Origin: an uncultured Roseicyclus sp.
GTDB taxonomy: Bacteria > Pseudomonadota > Alphaproteobacteria > Rhodobacterales > Rhodobacteraceae
Direction: 5' to 3'
Assembly: GCA_947500415.1 (NCBI GenBank)
Contig: CANMRT010000002.1
Coordinates: 372,001 to 436,000 of the forward strand
DNA: 64,000 bases
Below the pieces are notes generated by a model. It was not told where the DNA came from and searched no databases. It saw nothing but the letters and a program-made list of their open reading frames with translations. Shown piece after piece: positions 34,065-43,143 of this stretch. Positions within the stretch are counted from its first letter, which is position 1. Each line of letters begins with the position of its first letter. The translations under genes were made by a program, and so were the position numbers.

Positions 34065-34256
34065 TTGGCAAAGCTAACAAAAACAAACGTCTTCAAGACC
34101 CAATATCCCAAGGCGGAAACACCGATCGACAAGACAACCCGGATCGCTCGAAAGATGGTCGAAGAAGCGACCGCAGAGCGAAAGGATAAGAGCGACCGTC
34201 TCCGCATCGCGCGCCTGGAGCGTGAAGCCAACACTCTGAAGAAGCGGTCGCGGTAG
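34065..34256 (+). CDS. Small basic protein, Rhodobacterales type
   Basis: A 63-aa, Lys/Arg-rich protein (AKLTKTNVFKTQYPKAETPID...). It resembles a small conserved family I recall from Rhodobacterales, with no known function. TTG 34065 is the likely start because GAGGAG lies 8-9 bases upstream and the family normally opens MAKxTxxNxFK; an ATG at 34058 is in another frame and gives only 43 residues. A coiled or helical, possibly nucleic-acid-associated role is suggested only by its charge. Confidence 0.6.
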   Translation: MAKLTKTNVFKTQYPKAETPIDKTTRIARKMVEEATAERKDKSDRLRIARLEREANTLKKRSR

Positions 34257-34359
34257 AATTTCGGGCTAGATCATCCAACGCCGCCATGCGCGATAACACA
34301 CGTGTCGCCCGCGCCTTTCAAGCTTCAATGGCGCACCACCAAGCCCGAAGGATCCACCC

Positions 34360-34641
34360 ATGACACCCGCAGACGAGAACGCAACAAAAACGCATTATAT
34401 CTGTCAGACATATGTGGAACAAAAGCCCGGGCGTGACGGGCAGGCAGGCCTGAAAATTGGCAAGCAATTTCAGTATTCATCGGCGGCACAAGCCCAAAAC
34501 AGAGCCGAACGGGAAGCTCAGTCCGAGGATTGCGCTGGTGCCGACGCCTATATGATCATTGAAGACCCACACAGTGGTGAAGTCGGAGACCCGAGCTTCC
34601 TTGTCAGGCTTGGACAAGTCCCCAATACCGATGATTTCTAG
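34360..34641 (+). CDS. Small conserved hypothetical protein, Rhodobacterales type
   Basis: A 93-aa soluble protein (THYICQTYVEQKPGRDGQ ... AQNRAEREAQSEDCAGADAYMI ... GDPSFLVRLG) with two Cys and no membrane segment. The layout is familiar from a conserved family next to the basic protein above in related genomes. It follows that gene by about 100 bp on the same strand. Function unknown. Confidence 0.65.
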   Translation: MTPADENATKTHYICQTYVEQKPGRDGQAGLKIGKQFQYSSAAQAQNRAEREAQSEDCAGADAYMIIEDPHSGEVGDPSFLVRLGQVPNTDDF

Positions 34642-34779
34642 AGCTTTGCGTCTGACCGAGGATCCGCCCATAAGGCACTCGATAGGCATCCGCTAGTTTT
34701 CGGGAAAAGTGGCCACTAACCCAGCCTCAGCGGAATGGAGCTTCCATCGAAATCCTCGCAATGCCACGACGAGCGCCAA

Positions 34780-34830
34780 CGTCCGCTTCAGTGCAGCTGC
34801 ATTGCATCGACGTTGATTGTTTCGGATGGC
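34780..34830. repeat. Diverged intergenic repeat, copy B
   Basis: A 51-bp segment ungapped-aligned with 1143-1193 at 36 of 51 positions, sharing TCCGCTTC, CATTG and the CGGA-GGC block in the same order and spacing. It lies in non-coding DNA like copy A. Confidence 0.4.
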
Positions 34831-35229
34831 AGCAATGGGCCGAAATCAGCCGTCATCGCAGCTACAGGGAATTGCGGCGAACTCCACATCTGACATTTTC
34901 CTCGCACGCTGAAAAAATCCGCTTTCACCGTTCACTGGAACGTTCGCCTCCCAAGACACGATCCTCGTCTGATGTGAAAGGGCTACCTTCGCCCCTGCCC
35001 CCAGCTGACCTTCAGATCATCAAAAAAGATCGCCGTACTGCAGGCCAAATGAGTACGCTCCGTTACAGGTTCGGTGAGATCATTAAGTCGTTCATCTACA
35101 CATGCGCCGCGGTCGTCCCAAAATCCACACAGTCACCAACCGCCCGATAGAGCGTGCGAGAAGACCATTTGGTGGCGCACATAAACTGCACATGATACCG
35201 TTGAACAAATTGAAATCAAAAAATCTGCA

Positions 35230-35286
35230 ATCCATCATCGGCGCGACAGACAAACGCGCGGCCTTCGTGGCGTTGTTCAAGGGCAT
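35230..35286 (-). pseudogene. Orphan 5' fragment of dusA (tRNA-dihydrouridine synthase)
   Basis: The frame opens MPLNNATKAARLSVAPMMD, matching the start of DusA (ARLSVAPMMDWTDRHC) over ten residues. The match then stops abruptly after the GAT-TG of MMDW and continues as unrelated AT-rich sequence (CRFFDFNLFNG). No other part of dusA is nearby. The 5' end of dusA is a known integration target of site-specific integrases, so this may be an attachment-site scar. Confidence 0.45.
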
Positions 35287-35447
35287 TCTTATAGTCTCTT
35301 TCGGGGCCCCGCATTTCGGCTAGACCCGCGCTGCCCTATTTGCGCATACAACGAGTGACCTGCCTCCCTGCTCAGTCGCGATTGCGATGCGGCAGCAGGA
35401 TCAGCCTTCCAAGTGGTGACACCCCCGCAGCACCTGCCCGAATCCGG

Positions 35448-36143
35448 TCAAAGCTTGAAAGCCGCCTGGACTTCCCGGTGCGTCGTTTCCGCCTTCGCGC
35501 TTTCGAACACAGTCGCACCGCGTTCCATGACATAGAATTTGTCTGCCAGGTCAAAGGCGAAATCGAAATACTGTTCGACCAACACAATCGCCATCGCGCC
35601 CTCATCGCGGAGCTGCGCGATCACCCGTCCAATCAGTTGGATGATGTTGGGCTGGATGCCTTCGGTGGGCTCATCCATCAGCAAAAGGCGCGGCTGCGTC
35701 ACCAAAGCCCGACCTATCGCCAGTTGCTGCTGCTGACCGCCCGATAGATCGCCGCCGCGTCGGTTCTCCATTTCCTTGAGGACAGGAAACATCTCGAATA
35801 TCCGCTCAGGTACCGTGCGCTCCGCCGCAGGCAAACAGGCCAGCCCGGTTTCAAGGTTTTCGCGCACGCTGAGAAGCGGAAAGATCATGCGGCCCTGCGG
35901 GACGTACCCGATGCCCATTTTCGCCAACCTGTGCGCGGGCAGTTTCGGGATCGCTTCGCCATCAAAAAGGATGTCCCCGCCAGAGCGGGGGTGTGTGCCC
36001 GAAATCGCTTTCATCAGAGACGTTTTGCCAACGCCGTTGGTTCCCATGATGCAAGTCACTTCGCCTTTCGCGGCAGAAAGCGACACTTGGTTCAGAATCT
36101 GGGATCCGCCGTAGTGTAGGGTCAGGTCGCGGGTTTCCAGCAT
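35448..36143 (-). CDS. urtE: Urea ABC transporter ATP-binding protein UrtE
   Basis: A 231-aa LivF-type ATPase. Walker A is GTNGVGKTSL, the signature LSGGQQQQLAIGR, and Walker B RLLLMDEPTEGIQPNII. The family stretch LHYGGSQILNQVSL at the N-terminus and QYFDFAFDLADKFYVMERG near the C-terminus are typical of UrtE. ATG 36143 is chosen because homologues start MLE or MLxxxxL here. It is 4 bp after urtD and the last gene of urtABCDE. No terminator with a T-run follows. Confidence 0.92.
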   Translation of the reverse strand: MLETRDLTLHYGGSQILNQVSLSAAKGEVTCIMGTNGVGKTSLMKAISGTHPRSGGDILFDGEAIPKLPAHRLAKMGIGYVPQGRMIFPLLSVRENLETGLACLPAAERTVPERIFEMFPVLKEMENRRGGDLSGGQQQQLAIGRALVTQPRLLLMDEPTEGIQPNIIQLIGRVIAQLRDEGAMAIVLVEQYFDFAFDLADKFYVMERGATVFESAKAETTHREVQAAFKL

Positions 36144-36147
36144 ATCT

Positions 36148-36888
36148 CTAACGCCCCAGGTAGACTTCAACGACGCGCTCATCCGCCATCACATGGCCAA
36201 GCGAACCTTCGGCCAGAACGGAGCCTTCGTGCAGAACCGTCACCCGACAATCGAGGCGACGGACGAATTCCATATCGTGTTCCACCACCACGACCGCATG
36301 GCTTTCCGCGAGCCGTTTAAGAAGCGCGGTCGTGTGTTCCCGCTCTTCATTGGTCATGCCAGCCGCCGGCTCATCCACCAGCAAAAGCTTAGGGTCCTGG
36401 GCCAGCAACATTCCAATTTCCAGCCACTGCTTTTGGCCATGGCTGAGGATGCCGGCGAGCGTGTTCAGATCATCGGGCAATCCGATTTCTTCCGCGATTT
36501 CGGCAATTCTTGCGCGTTCCGGGCTGGAAGTTTTGTCGAAGATTGCAGCCAAGGGTCCGCGGGGCTTTTTCAGGGCCACTTGCAGGTTGTCCCGCACGGT
36601 TTGATCCTCAAAAACCGTTGGCCTCTGAAACTTCCGCCCGATCCCCTCTTGCGCAATCTGCGCCTCGGACAGCGCCAACAGCGAATGACCCATATCGCCC
36701 CAGCGGACGGTGCCAGTGTCAGGTCGTGTTTTGCCCGTCACGATATCCATGAAGGTTGTTTTGCCTGCACCGTTGGGCCCAATAATCGCGCGCAGTTCAG
36801 GTAAGCCGATCTCGAAGCTAAGATTGTTGATCGCGCGAAACCCGTCAAACGTGACTGAGATGCCCTGGACCTCGAGGAGCGTGCTCAT
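36148..36888 (-). CDS. urtD: Urea ABC transporter ATP-binding protein UrtD
   Basis: A 246-aa LivG-type ATPase. Walker A GPNGAGKTTF, signature LSHGQKQWLEIGM and Walker B KLLLVDEPAAGMTNEE are intact; the insert IGRKFQRPTVFEDQTVRDNL is typical of UrtD. ATG 36888 overlaps the urtC stop by 4 bases (ATGA). A much longer frame upstream reads through urtC and is rejected. Works with UrtE under the UrtB/UrtC permease. Confidence 0.93.
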   Translation of the reverse strand: MSTLLEVQGISVTFDGFRAINNLSFEIGLPELRAIIGPNGAGKTTFMDIVTGKTRPDTGTVRWGDMGHSLLALSEAQIAQEGIGRKFQRPTVFEDQTVRDNLQVALKKPRGPLAAIFDKTSSPERARIAEIAEEIGLPDDLNTLAGILSHGQKQWLEIGMLLAQDPKLLLVDEPAAGMTNEEREHTTALLKRLAESHAVVVVEHDMEFVRRLDCRVTVLHEGSVLAEGSLGHVMADERVVEVYLGR

Positions 36889-38060
36889 TGGCGGTCCTCC
36901 CGCGATGGTTTGCGGATGATGTAGTCTACCAATCCACCCAAACCTTTGGGCGCGAAGAGTGTCACCAGAACGAACCCTACACCCAAAAGCACTGGCCACC
37001 AGTCGACCCAGTCGATGACGAACATGCCGAGGTCGATATCTGGCGCCCGGCCGCCGGTGAAATAGGTCGACAGTAGAGACACAACAGCCGCGCCAATGAC
37101 CGCACCATAAAGACGCCCGCGCCCTCCGATAGCGACCCAAACCGCCAGGTATATCGATGCGATGGGCGCAATCTCGTCAGGGTTGATGATCCCCGCTTGC
37201 GGGTAATAGAGCGCGCCTGCAACGCCGCAGAGCATCCCGGTCAGCGTGAAGATGAACAGTTTGTAGGCCTCGACCCTATAGCCCAGAAAACGCACGCGCT
37301 GCTCGTTCTCGCGGATACCTCGTATGATGTTGCCGAACTTGCCGGAAATAAGCCATGCGGCGCCGATATAAGTCAGGCCAAGGGCAACCGCGGACGCCCA
37401 GAAAAACCAGATCGAAATGCGATCCTGCCCAATTTCCGCAGCACCCGGGATGTTCTGCAGCCCCGACAAACCGTTGTTGCCACGAAGGCCGGTGTCGTTC
37501 TGGAACAGGTAAAGGGACAGCGCCAACGTCATCGCCTGGGTCAGGATCGACAGGTAAACGCCAGTCACGCGGCTGCGGAACGCGAACCAGCCGAAAACAA
37601 GCGCGAGTACTCCCGGCACGGCGACGATCAACACAAGCGTCAGAAACAGATTGTCTGACGCCGCCCACATCCACGGCCAATCCTCCGCCCCCACGACGCT
37701 GAAAATCTGCAATGCTGTTGCATCGCTGATCTCCGCCTCGGTTGCTGGGATCACTCCTTCGGCAAGGTTCGCACGCACCACCGCCTCGGTCCGCGCTGTC
37801 ATCAACCACATGCCGAAGCCGTAGCCTCCAAGCCCGAAGAAGGCGAAGTGCCCGAGGCTCAAGATGCCGCAGTAGCCCCAAACCAGATCCATCGCCAAAG
37901 CGGCAAGACACAGGCACAGTGTCATGCCCAAGACTTTGGTGAAGCTGGTGGAGATTGATCCGGTCCCATAGGCCTCGGACATCACCGTCACGCCCAAAGC
38001 AAACAGAATGAGAATGCCAATGAAGATGGGGACAGAGCGGTTTTGGCTGAACACCGACAT
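36885..38060 (-). CDS. urtC: Urea ABC transporter permease UrtC
   Basis: A 391-aa LivM-type inner-membrane permease with about ten helices. Conserved features are LWGYCGILSLGHFAFFGLGGYGFGMWL, SRVTGVYLSILTQAMTLAL, GNNGLSGLQNIPG and the C-terminal GGRGRLYGAVIGAAVV. It pairs with UrtB as the heterodimeric channel for urea (or short amides). It starts 3 bp after the urtB stop and overlaps urtD. Confidence 0.93.
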   Translation of the reverse strand: MSVFSQNRSVPIFIGILILFALGVTVMSEAYGTGSISTSFTKVLGMTLCLCLAALAMDLVWGYCGILSLGHFAFFGLGGYGFGMWLMTARTEAVVRANLAEGVIPATEAEISDATALQIFSVVGAEDWPWMWAASDNLFLTLVLIVAVPGVLALVFGWFAFRSRVTGVYLSILTQAMTLALSLYLFQNDTGLRGNNGLSGLQNIPGAAEIGQDRISIWFFWASAVALGLTYIGAAWLISGKFGNIIRGIRENEQRVRFLGYRVEAYKLFIFTLTGMLCGVAGALYYPQAGIINPDEIAPIASIYLAVWVAIGGRGRLYGAVIGAAVVSLLSTYFTGGRAPDIDLGMFVIDWVDWWPVLLGVGFVLVTLFAPKGLGGLVDYIIRKPSREDRQ

Positions 38061-38063
38061 CGC

Positions 38064-40025
38064 TCAATCCCCCGCCGCACGGCCTTTGAGGGCAATGATG
38101 CCCCGGGGCCGGAACTGGATGAAAACGATCACAAAAAGGATCATGTAGGTTTGTGCCGCCAGCGTGTTCGAAGGGTTGAGCCATTCGATCGCCTTTTGCA
38201 GGCCACCAATCATGCCTGATCCAATCAAAGTGCCGAAGATATTGCCGACGCCGCCCACTACGACCGTCATGAAACTCTGGACGATGTAGTTTGCGCCCAT
38301 GTCCGGCGTGACCTGAGCGAAAAGACCGATGGCTACGCCTGCCACGCCCGCGATGCCTGAGCCAAGACCGAACGTGAGCATGTTGATCCGATCCGGATTG
38401 ATCCCCATCGACGCGGCCATCGCCGGGTTCTGCGTGACGGCACGCACCTCAAGCCCCAGACGTGTGCGGTTCAGGATCAGCCACAACAGCACGAAGAAGA
38501 TGGCCGCCAGGATGAAAATTGCGATGCGAATGGATGAGATCGACACTACGTCATTGACCGTGATCGCTCCGGCCAGCCAATCCGGTGGCGTGAATGGGCG
38601 GGCCTGCGTGCCGAAGATTTGGCGGATGATTTGCTGCAGCGCGATGGACATGCCGAAGGTGGCCAGAAGCGTCTCCAACGGGCGGTGGTAAAGCCAGCGG
38701 ATAACCGATCGTTCCATCAGGACGCCTAGAGCGAAAGTAACAAGGAAGGCCAACGGCAGAGCCACTGCAATCGAAAGGGTGTAATCTGCGATCAGCGTCT
38801 GGACGACGTAGCCCGTGTAGGCCCCAATCATGATGAACTCACCATGGGCCATGTTGATCACACCCATCACTCCAAACGTGATGGCGAGGCCGATGGCAGC
38901 AAGAAAATAGATGGAGGCGAGTGAAATCCCATCGAGCGACAGATCAAAGAACCGATAAACGCCAACCCGTGCCTCGATACTGTCGAGTGTTGCGCGCGCG
39001 GCATCGGTCACGGTCTGCGATGGTTCGCGGTAGGCATCGAAAAACACATTGGCCTCCAGGACGGCGGCAATTTCAGCCTCCGTCGGAATGGGGTCTGCCA
39101 AACCATCCACAACCAGGGCGGCATAGGCCGTGTCTCGGGCGGCATCGGTATTGAGCGACTGGACGGGGATGCCTCCAACCCGCGCATCTATGATGTTTGC
39201 GGCTAGAACATCACGCTGTTCGGCGCGCAAAATCAACGGTGGCGCAAGTTCCGCCTCCACCAGCATGTCGTAAGCTTCGGCGCGGGGCAAAGCATCTGAG
39301 CCCGGAACAAGAAGGCGCGCGATATTTTCATCCCCTGGCACATCCGCGGCCACGTCCCGGCGAGTCGTCAGCAAACGGTTCAAGATCGCGCGCGCAGCCA
39401 AACTTACGTTGCCATCCAATGTCTCAATGGCAGCGATACGGGCTGCGTCTTCTTCGGCAAACGCGATGACGAGGCCCGGCCGAACGACCTCCAATCGGGC
39501 GCGAATGGTCGGATCTTCTTCAACTTCAAGACGCTCTTCTACCAATGGCAGAAAACTCTCCTCCGGATCATCGGCAATGGCCTCAAGCGCCTCAAGGCGG
39601 ACTTCGGGGTCGTCAGAATTCAGTTGGAACTGCACCAAGGCGCTGCCGATCACACGCCGCACACCCCCATTGGGTCGCAGCTGCGTGACTTCACGAGATC
39701 CTGCCTCGCCAATCCGTTCACCGGTTGAGATATCTAGCAACACCAATGGGTCAGCATCTTCGTCCTCAACATAAATGAAGAGGCCATCTGCATTGCGAAG
39801 CCAAGCTTCGCGCGATTGCCAGCGGGTCAGAAAACCGGGAAGTCCTGGATGACCTGTCGCTACCAGTGCATCCAAAGTCTCACCGACGGTGCGGCGCGAT
39901 GGATCTGCGATCTGCTCAGTGTGCTCTTGCAAGATGTCTTGCAGGTCACGGTCTTGCGCCGAAACCGGCCCGGCGAAGAACGCCAAGGCCAGCATTGCCG
40001 TCGCCACAATTAGTCTTTTGGGCAT
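38064..40025 (-). CDS. urtB: Urea ABC transporter permease UrtB with long N-terminal domain
   Basis: A 653-aa LivH-type permease. After a signal-like helix (about residues 1-23, ending VSAQ), a soluble periplasmic region of about 340 residues contains alternating helical repeats of HEAT type, and the permease core begins near residue 355 (SLDGISLASIYFLAAIGLAITFGVMGVINMAHGEFIMIGAYTGY). Such long UrtB proteins are common in proteobacteria. The extra domain may dock the binding protein. It lies 68 bp after urtA. Confidence 0.92.
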   Translation of the reverse strand: MPKRLIVATAMLALAFFAGPVSAQDRDLQDILQEHTEQIADPSRRTVGETLDALVATGHPGLPGFLTRWQSREAWLRNADGLFIYVEDEDADPLVLLDISTGERIGEAGSREVTQLRPNGGVRRVIGSALVQFQLNSDDPEVRLEALEAIADDPEESFLPLVEERLEVEEDPTIRARLEVVRPGLVIAFAEEDAARIAAIETLDGNVSLAARAILNRLLTTRRDVAADVPGDENIARLLVPGSDALPRAEAYDMLVEAELAPPLILRAEQRDVLAANIIDARVGGIPVQSLNTDAARDTAYAALVVDGLADPIPTEAEIAAVLEANVFFDAYREPSQTVTDAARATLDSIEARVGVYRFFDLSLDGISLASIYFLAAIGLAITFGVMGVINMAHGEFIMIGAYTGYVVQTLIADYTLSIAVALPLAFLVTFALGVLMERSVIRWLYHRPLETLLATFGMSIALQQIIRQIFGTQARPFTPPDWLAGAITVNDVVSISSIRIAIFILAAIFFVLLWLILNRTRLGLEVRAVTQNPAMAASMGINPDRINMLTFGLGSGIAGVAGVAIGLFAQVTPDMGANYIVQSFMTVVVGGVGNIFGTLIGSGMIGGLQKAIEWLNPSNTLAAQTYMILFVIVFIQFRPRGIIALKGRAAGD

Positions 40026-40093
40026 ATCGTCCGCCTGCTCGGAGGTCGTGTTGGCGGGCCGCCCAGGAGGCAGCCCACCGCAATGTACTTAGA

Positions 40094-41359
40094 TCAGTAA
40101 TTCGATTGGATCTGAACGCAGGTCTCGGTCGCGGTGTTGTACATCCCGCATTCCAGACCGGGCCAATCGCTGACCAGCACCGCCGATTCTGGTAGAAAAT
40201 CGGTCCAGGCGTCACCGTCGACAGGATCCGTTTGGCTAATGATCGAGAACTGGCCGTTCGCCTCAATCTCTCCAATCAGGACCGGCTTGGCGAGGTGGTG
40301 GTTGGGCAGCATCACCGCCGTACCACCTGTCAAGTTGGGCACCTCAAGGCCGTACATCGCATCACGCACAGCATCGACATCGGTGGTGCCTGCAGCCTCA
40401 ACCGCCTGAACCCACATGTTGAAGCCGATGTAGTGGGCTTCCATCGGGTCATTGGTCGGCCGCGCGTCGTCGCCGATGAACTCATGCCAGGCAGCAATGA
40501 ACGCCTCATTCTCAGGCGTGTCGGCCGATTGGAAGTAGTTCCACGCAGCCAAGTGGCCGACCAGTGGGCCCGTATCCAGACCAGCAAGTTCCTCCTCACC
40601 GACCGAGAATGCAACGACGGGGATGTCATCTGCTTCGATGCCGGCTGCTGCAAGCTCGTTGTAGAAGCCAATGTTGGCGTCGCCGTTGATTGTGGAAATC
40701 ACGCCAACCTGTTGGCCGCCCTCACCCAACGCCTGCACGTCGGCCACGATGGACGACCAATCAGAGTGACCGAACGGCGTGTAGTTGACGAAGATGTTCT
40801 CCTGCGGGATGCCCGCGTCGAGCAGATATTGCTCAAGAATACGGTTGGTCGTGCGGGGGTAGACATAGTCGGTGCCCAAAAGGGCGAAGGTTTCAACGCC
40901 AAGCTCCTCCAAGAAATAGTCTACCGCCGGGATCGCCTGCTGGTTGGGGGCCGCCCCGGTGTAGAACACGTTGCGGCTACTTTCTTCACCCTCGTATTGG
41001 ACGGGATAGAACATCAGGCCGTTCAACTCTTCGATAACGGGAAGGACCGATTTGCGCGAAACGGAGGTCCAAGCGCCGAAGATTACGTCAACCTCATGGA
41101 CCGTCAGAAGCTCACGCGCGCGCTCCGCAAATAGAGGCCAGTCCGAAGCGGGATCGACGACCACGGGCACGATTTCCTCGCCCAAAAGGCCGCCCGCGGC
41201 GTTCTGCTGTTCGATCAACATCAGCATCACATCGCGGAGCGTCGTCTCAGAAATGGCCATCGTACCGGTCAGCGAATGCAGGATGCCGACGCGAATTTCT
41301 GCGGTTGCAGCATGGGCAGAAACCAGAGACAGCGCACTGGCAAGAAGCAGTTTTTTCAT
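40094..41359 (-). CDS. urtA: Urea ABC transporter substrate-binding protein UrtA
   Basis: A 421-aa periplasmic binding protein of the type-1 (LIVBP) fold. A signal peptide (about 1-20, ending ATA) precedes IRVGILHSLTGTMAISE, then FYPVQYEGEESSRNVFYTGAAPNQQAIPA, TDYVYPRTTN and NGDANIGFYNELAAAGI, all hallmarks of UrtA. It is the first gene of the operon, divergent from a LysR gene across a 128-bp gap with a strong LysR box. It supplies external urea as a nitrogen source. No urease genes are in the window. Confidence 0.93.
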   Translation of the reverse strand: MKKLLLASALSLVSAHAATAEIRVGILHSLTGTMAISETTLRDVMLMLIEQQNAAGGLLGEEIVPVVVDPASDWPLFAERARELLTVHEVDVIFGAWTSVSRKSVLPVIEELNGLMFYPVQYEGEESSRNVFYTGAAPNQQAIPAVDYFLEELGVETFALLGTDYVYPRTTNRILEQYLLDAGIPQENIFVNYTPFGHSDWSSIVADVQALGEGGQQVGVISTINGDANIGFYNELAAAGIEADDIPVVAFSVGEEELAGLDTGPLVGHLAAWNYFQSADTPENEAFIAAWHEFIGDDARPTNDPMEAHYIGFNMWVQAVEAAGTTDVDAVRDAMYGLEVPNLTGGTAVMLPNHHLAKPVLIGEIEANGQFSIISQTDPVDGDAWTDFLPESAVLVSDWPGLECGMYNTATETCVQIQSNY

Positions 41360-41415
41360 GAAGTTCCCTCAGTCGTATACAAGTATTTTTGCAGATGCAG
41401 CATCATCAACACCCA

Positions 41416-41473
41416 TTGACGTGTTGTTGTCTGCCGCTATTTTTGCGGTCCTGTGGTGCAATTTTTGCACCAC
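41416..41473 (+). promoter_or_regulatory. LysR-gene promoter and T-N11-A box between urtA and lysR
   Basis: A sigma70-like pair, TTGACG (41416-41421) and TATTTT (41438-41443), spaced 16 bp, reads toward lysR. Just downstream, GTGGTGCA and TGCACCAC (41453-41460, 41466-41473) form 8-bp arms around ATTTT, containing the LysR core TGCAATTTTTGCA (T-N11-A). This position fits autoregulation and control of the divergent urt operon. Confidence 0.75.
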
Positions 41474-41487
41474 CTGTGGATGAGCCC

Positions 41488-42342
41488 ATGAAACACTTGA
41501 AAACCTATCGTGCGATCCGGCTGATCCATCGAACGGGATCCATTCGAAAAGCCGCGACGCAGCTTGCGATTTCGCCTTCAGCGCTCAATCGCTCGATCCA
41601 GGCCTTCGAGGATGAGCTTTCCTTTAGCGTTTTCGACCGACTGCCCGGTGGCGTGAGACTCTCAGAAGCAGGCGAACTGCTGATCGACGTGATCGACCGG
41701 CATCTGGTGGAATTCGGTGAGCTTCAGGCACAGCTTGGAAACCTACGGGACGGCGAGGCTGGAGGGTTGCGGATCAGCATGGGCGGCGACATCGCCTCCG
41801 GCGTCGCGCTGGACTGTGTGTCAGAGGTCGAGGACCGTTTCCCGGGGCTATCCGTGGAAATCCTATCCGATGACACAATCGACAACTTGCTTGCACGCCG
41901 TGTCCACCTGGCACTGTTGACCAACCCCGCAACCGAAGATGCGACAGAAGTTCTCTATTCCTGGGAATGCCCAATTGCCGTTTGCCAAACGGGCGATTCA
42001 GAAACGCCGCCCAAGGGTATCTGGGACCTCGCCCACCACCGCGTGACGTTGCCAGGTATTGGAACCGGGACCCGAACGGCGATCAGCCATGTGTTGCGGC
42101 GTAATCGATTGACCTTGGACAAGGTCACCGCAACCTCAGCCGCGCGATTGAGCCATCACATGCAAAAACCAGGCGCCGTTTCCGCCTTCCCGTCAATTGC
42201 GATCGATCAACAACTATACAATCACCTGCCAATCGACCTCGGCACTGTTCAGGTCTGTGCCATTAGGTTGGCACATATGCCGGTGATCCGTCCCGTACAG
42301 GCCTACCTGACTAGTCTGCAACGCAGGTTGGAGCAGCGCTAA
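41488..42342 (+). CDS. LysR family transcriptional regulator next to urt operon
   Basis: A 284-aa regulator. The helix-turn-helix is KTYRAIRLIHRTGSIRKAATQLAISPSALNRSIQAFEDELS (about residues 5-45), and the effector domain starts near residue 85 (GLRISMGGDIASGVALD). The domain is a little short and divergent compared with CysB-like members. ATG 41488 is used because a longer frame upstream would cover the operator. Divergent orientation and the box at 41457-41469 make it the probable regulator of urtABCDE. Convergent with the IMPase gene (9 bp). Confidence 0.88.
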   Translation: MKHLKTYRAIRLIHRTGSIRKAATQLAISPSALNRSIQAFEDELSFSVFDRLPGGVRLSEAGELLIDVIDRHLVEFGELQAQLGNLRDGEAGGLRISMGGDIASGVALDCVSEVEDRFPGLSVEILSDDTIDNLLARRVHLALLTNPATEDATEVLYSWECPIAVCQTGDSETPPKGIWDLAHHRVTLPGIGTGTRTAISHVLRRNRLTLDKVTATSAARLSHHMQKPGAVSAFPSIAIDQQLYNHLPIDLGTVQVCAIRLAHMPVIRPVQAYLTSLQRRLEQR

Positions 42343-42351
42343 GCGCACAGG

Positions 42352-43134
42352 TCAATTGCTTCTGTTTACGATCCCATTTAACGCGTCCCAAACACCGGGC
42401 GCGGCCCCCATGCAGAGCCCAAGTTTGGCGGTCGCAGGGTAAGGATGCGTCACGCCACCAGCCTCACGGATCATCAAAAGACCGGCCAGGCTGTCCCACG
42501 GGTTCATGCCGTCCTCCACATAGCCGCCAAGCCGGCCCGCCGCGACGCTGGCCAGCATGTTGGCGCCAGATCCATTGCGGTAAAACATGCCGCCCGCGCG
42601 CATGACGGCAAGCAAGATATCCGCAGCCGGCTCAGGCGCCGTTCGGTCCGACGCGCCGACGGCGATCAGACTTTGGTCCAAGCGACGCTCACCCTCCATC
42701 TGGAAAGGCACCTCGTTGATCGTGAACCCCTGCCCGGCGCGGGCCATGAATTGCTCCCCCTGCAGCGGCACGTCGATCACGCCAACCAACGTATCCTCGC
42801 CTTGGGTCAAGGTGATGACCACACACCAATGGGGCAACCCCATCAGGAACGGTACTGTGCCGTCGATTGGGTCGATCACCCAAGTCAGGCCCGATGTCCC
42901 AATGGCACTTCCACCCTCCTCACCCAGGATCGCATCGTCTGGAAAATGTGCGGCGATCTCACCTCGGATCATGTCCTCCACCGCGCGGTCCGCGATGGAC
43001 ACAAGGTCCAACTCACCGTTCTTGGTCTCCACCTCCAAGGCATCGCGGTTGCGGTAGAAGTCCAGCGCCACCTGTCCCGCGCGGCGCGCAAGGTCGGACG
43101 CTAGGTTTGCGCGCGCATCGATGGAGTCGGTCAT
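42352..43134 (-). CDS. Inositol monophosphatase family protein
   Basis: A 260-aa Mg2+-dependent phosphatase fold (IMPase/FBPase/BPNT family). Metal-binding motifs are intact: GEEGG (about 72-76) and WVIDPIDGTVPF (about 85-96), with the distal site EDGMNPWDSLAGLLMIREAGG. It hydrolyses a phosphate monoester such as inositol or histidinol phosphate, a sugar phosphate or PAP. It is the last gene of a four-gene ABC operon, 9 bp after the ATPase, so it likely dephosphorylates the imported solute. Confidence 0.85.
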   Translation of the reverse strand: MTDSIDARANLASDLARRAGQVALDFYRNRDALEVETKNGELDLVSIADRAVEDMIRGEIAAHFPDDAILGEEGGSAIGTSGLTWVIDPIDGTVPFLMGLPHWCVVITLTQGEDTLVGVIDVPLQGEQFMARAGQGFTINEVPFQMEGERRLDQSLIAVGASDRTAPEPAADILLAVMRAGGMFYRNGSGANMLASVAAGRLGGYVEDGMNPWDSLAGLLMIREAGGVTHPYPATAKLGLCMGAAPGVWDALNGIVNRSN

Positions 43135-43143
43135 GGCAACAAC

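Larger units (their letters stand above)
34642..35447. other. Non-coding stretch with repeat copy and dusA relic
   Basis: About 800 bp between the small genes and urtE. It holds the second copy of the interspersed repeat (34780-34830) and an orphan start of dusA (35230-35286), flanked by AT-richer DNA. Reading frames such as 34761-35150 (+) have no ribosome-binding site or recognisable domain. This stretch looks like decayed or formerly mobile DNA. Confidence 0.55.

Noticed and set aside
34761-35150. + strand frame of 129 codons in the gap before urtE
   Set aside because: No ribosome-binding site, no recognisable domain, and it overlaps the interspersed repeat; treated as non-coding.
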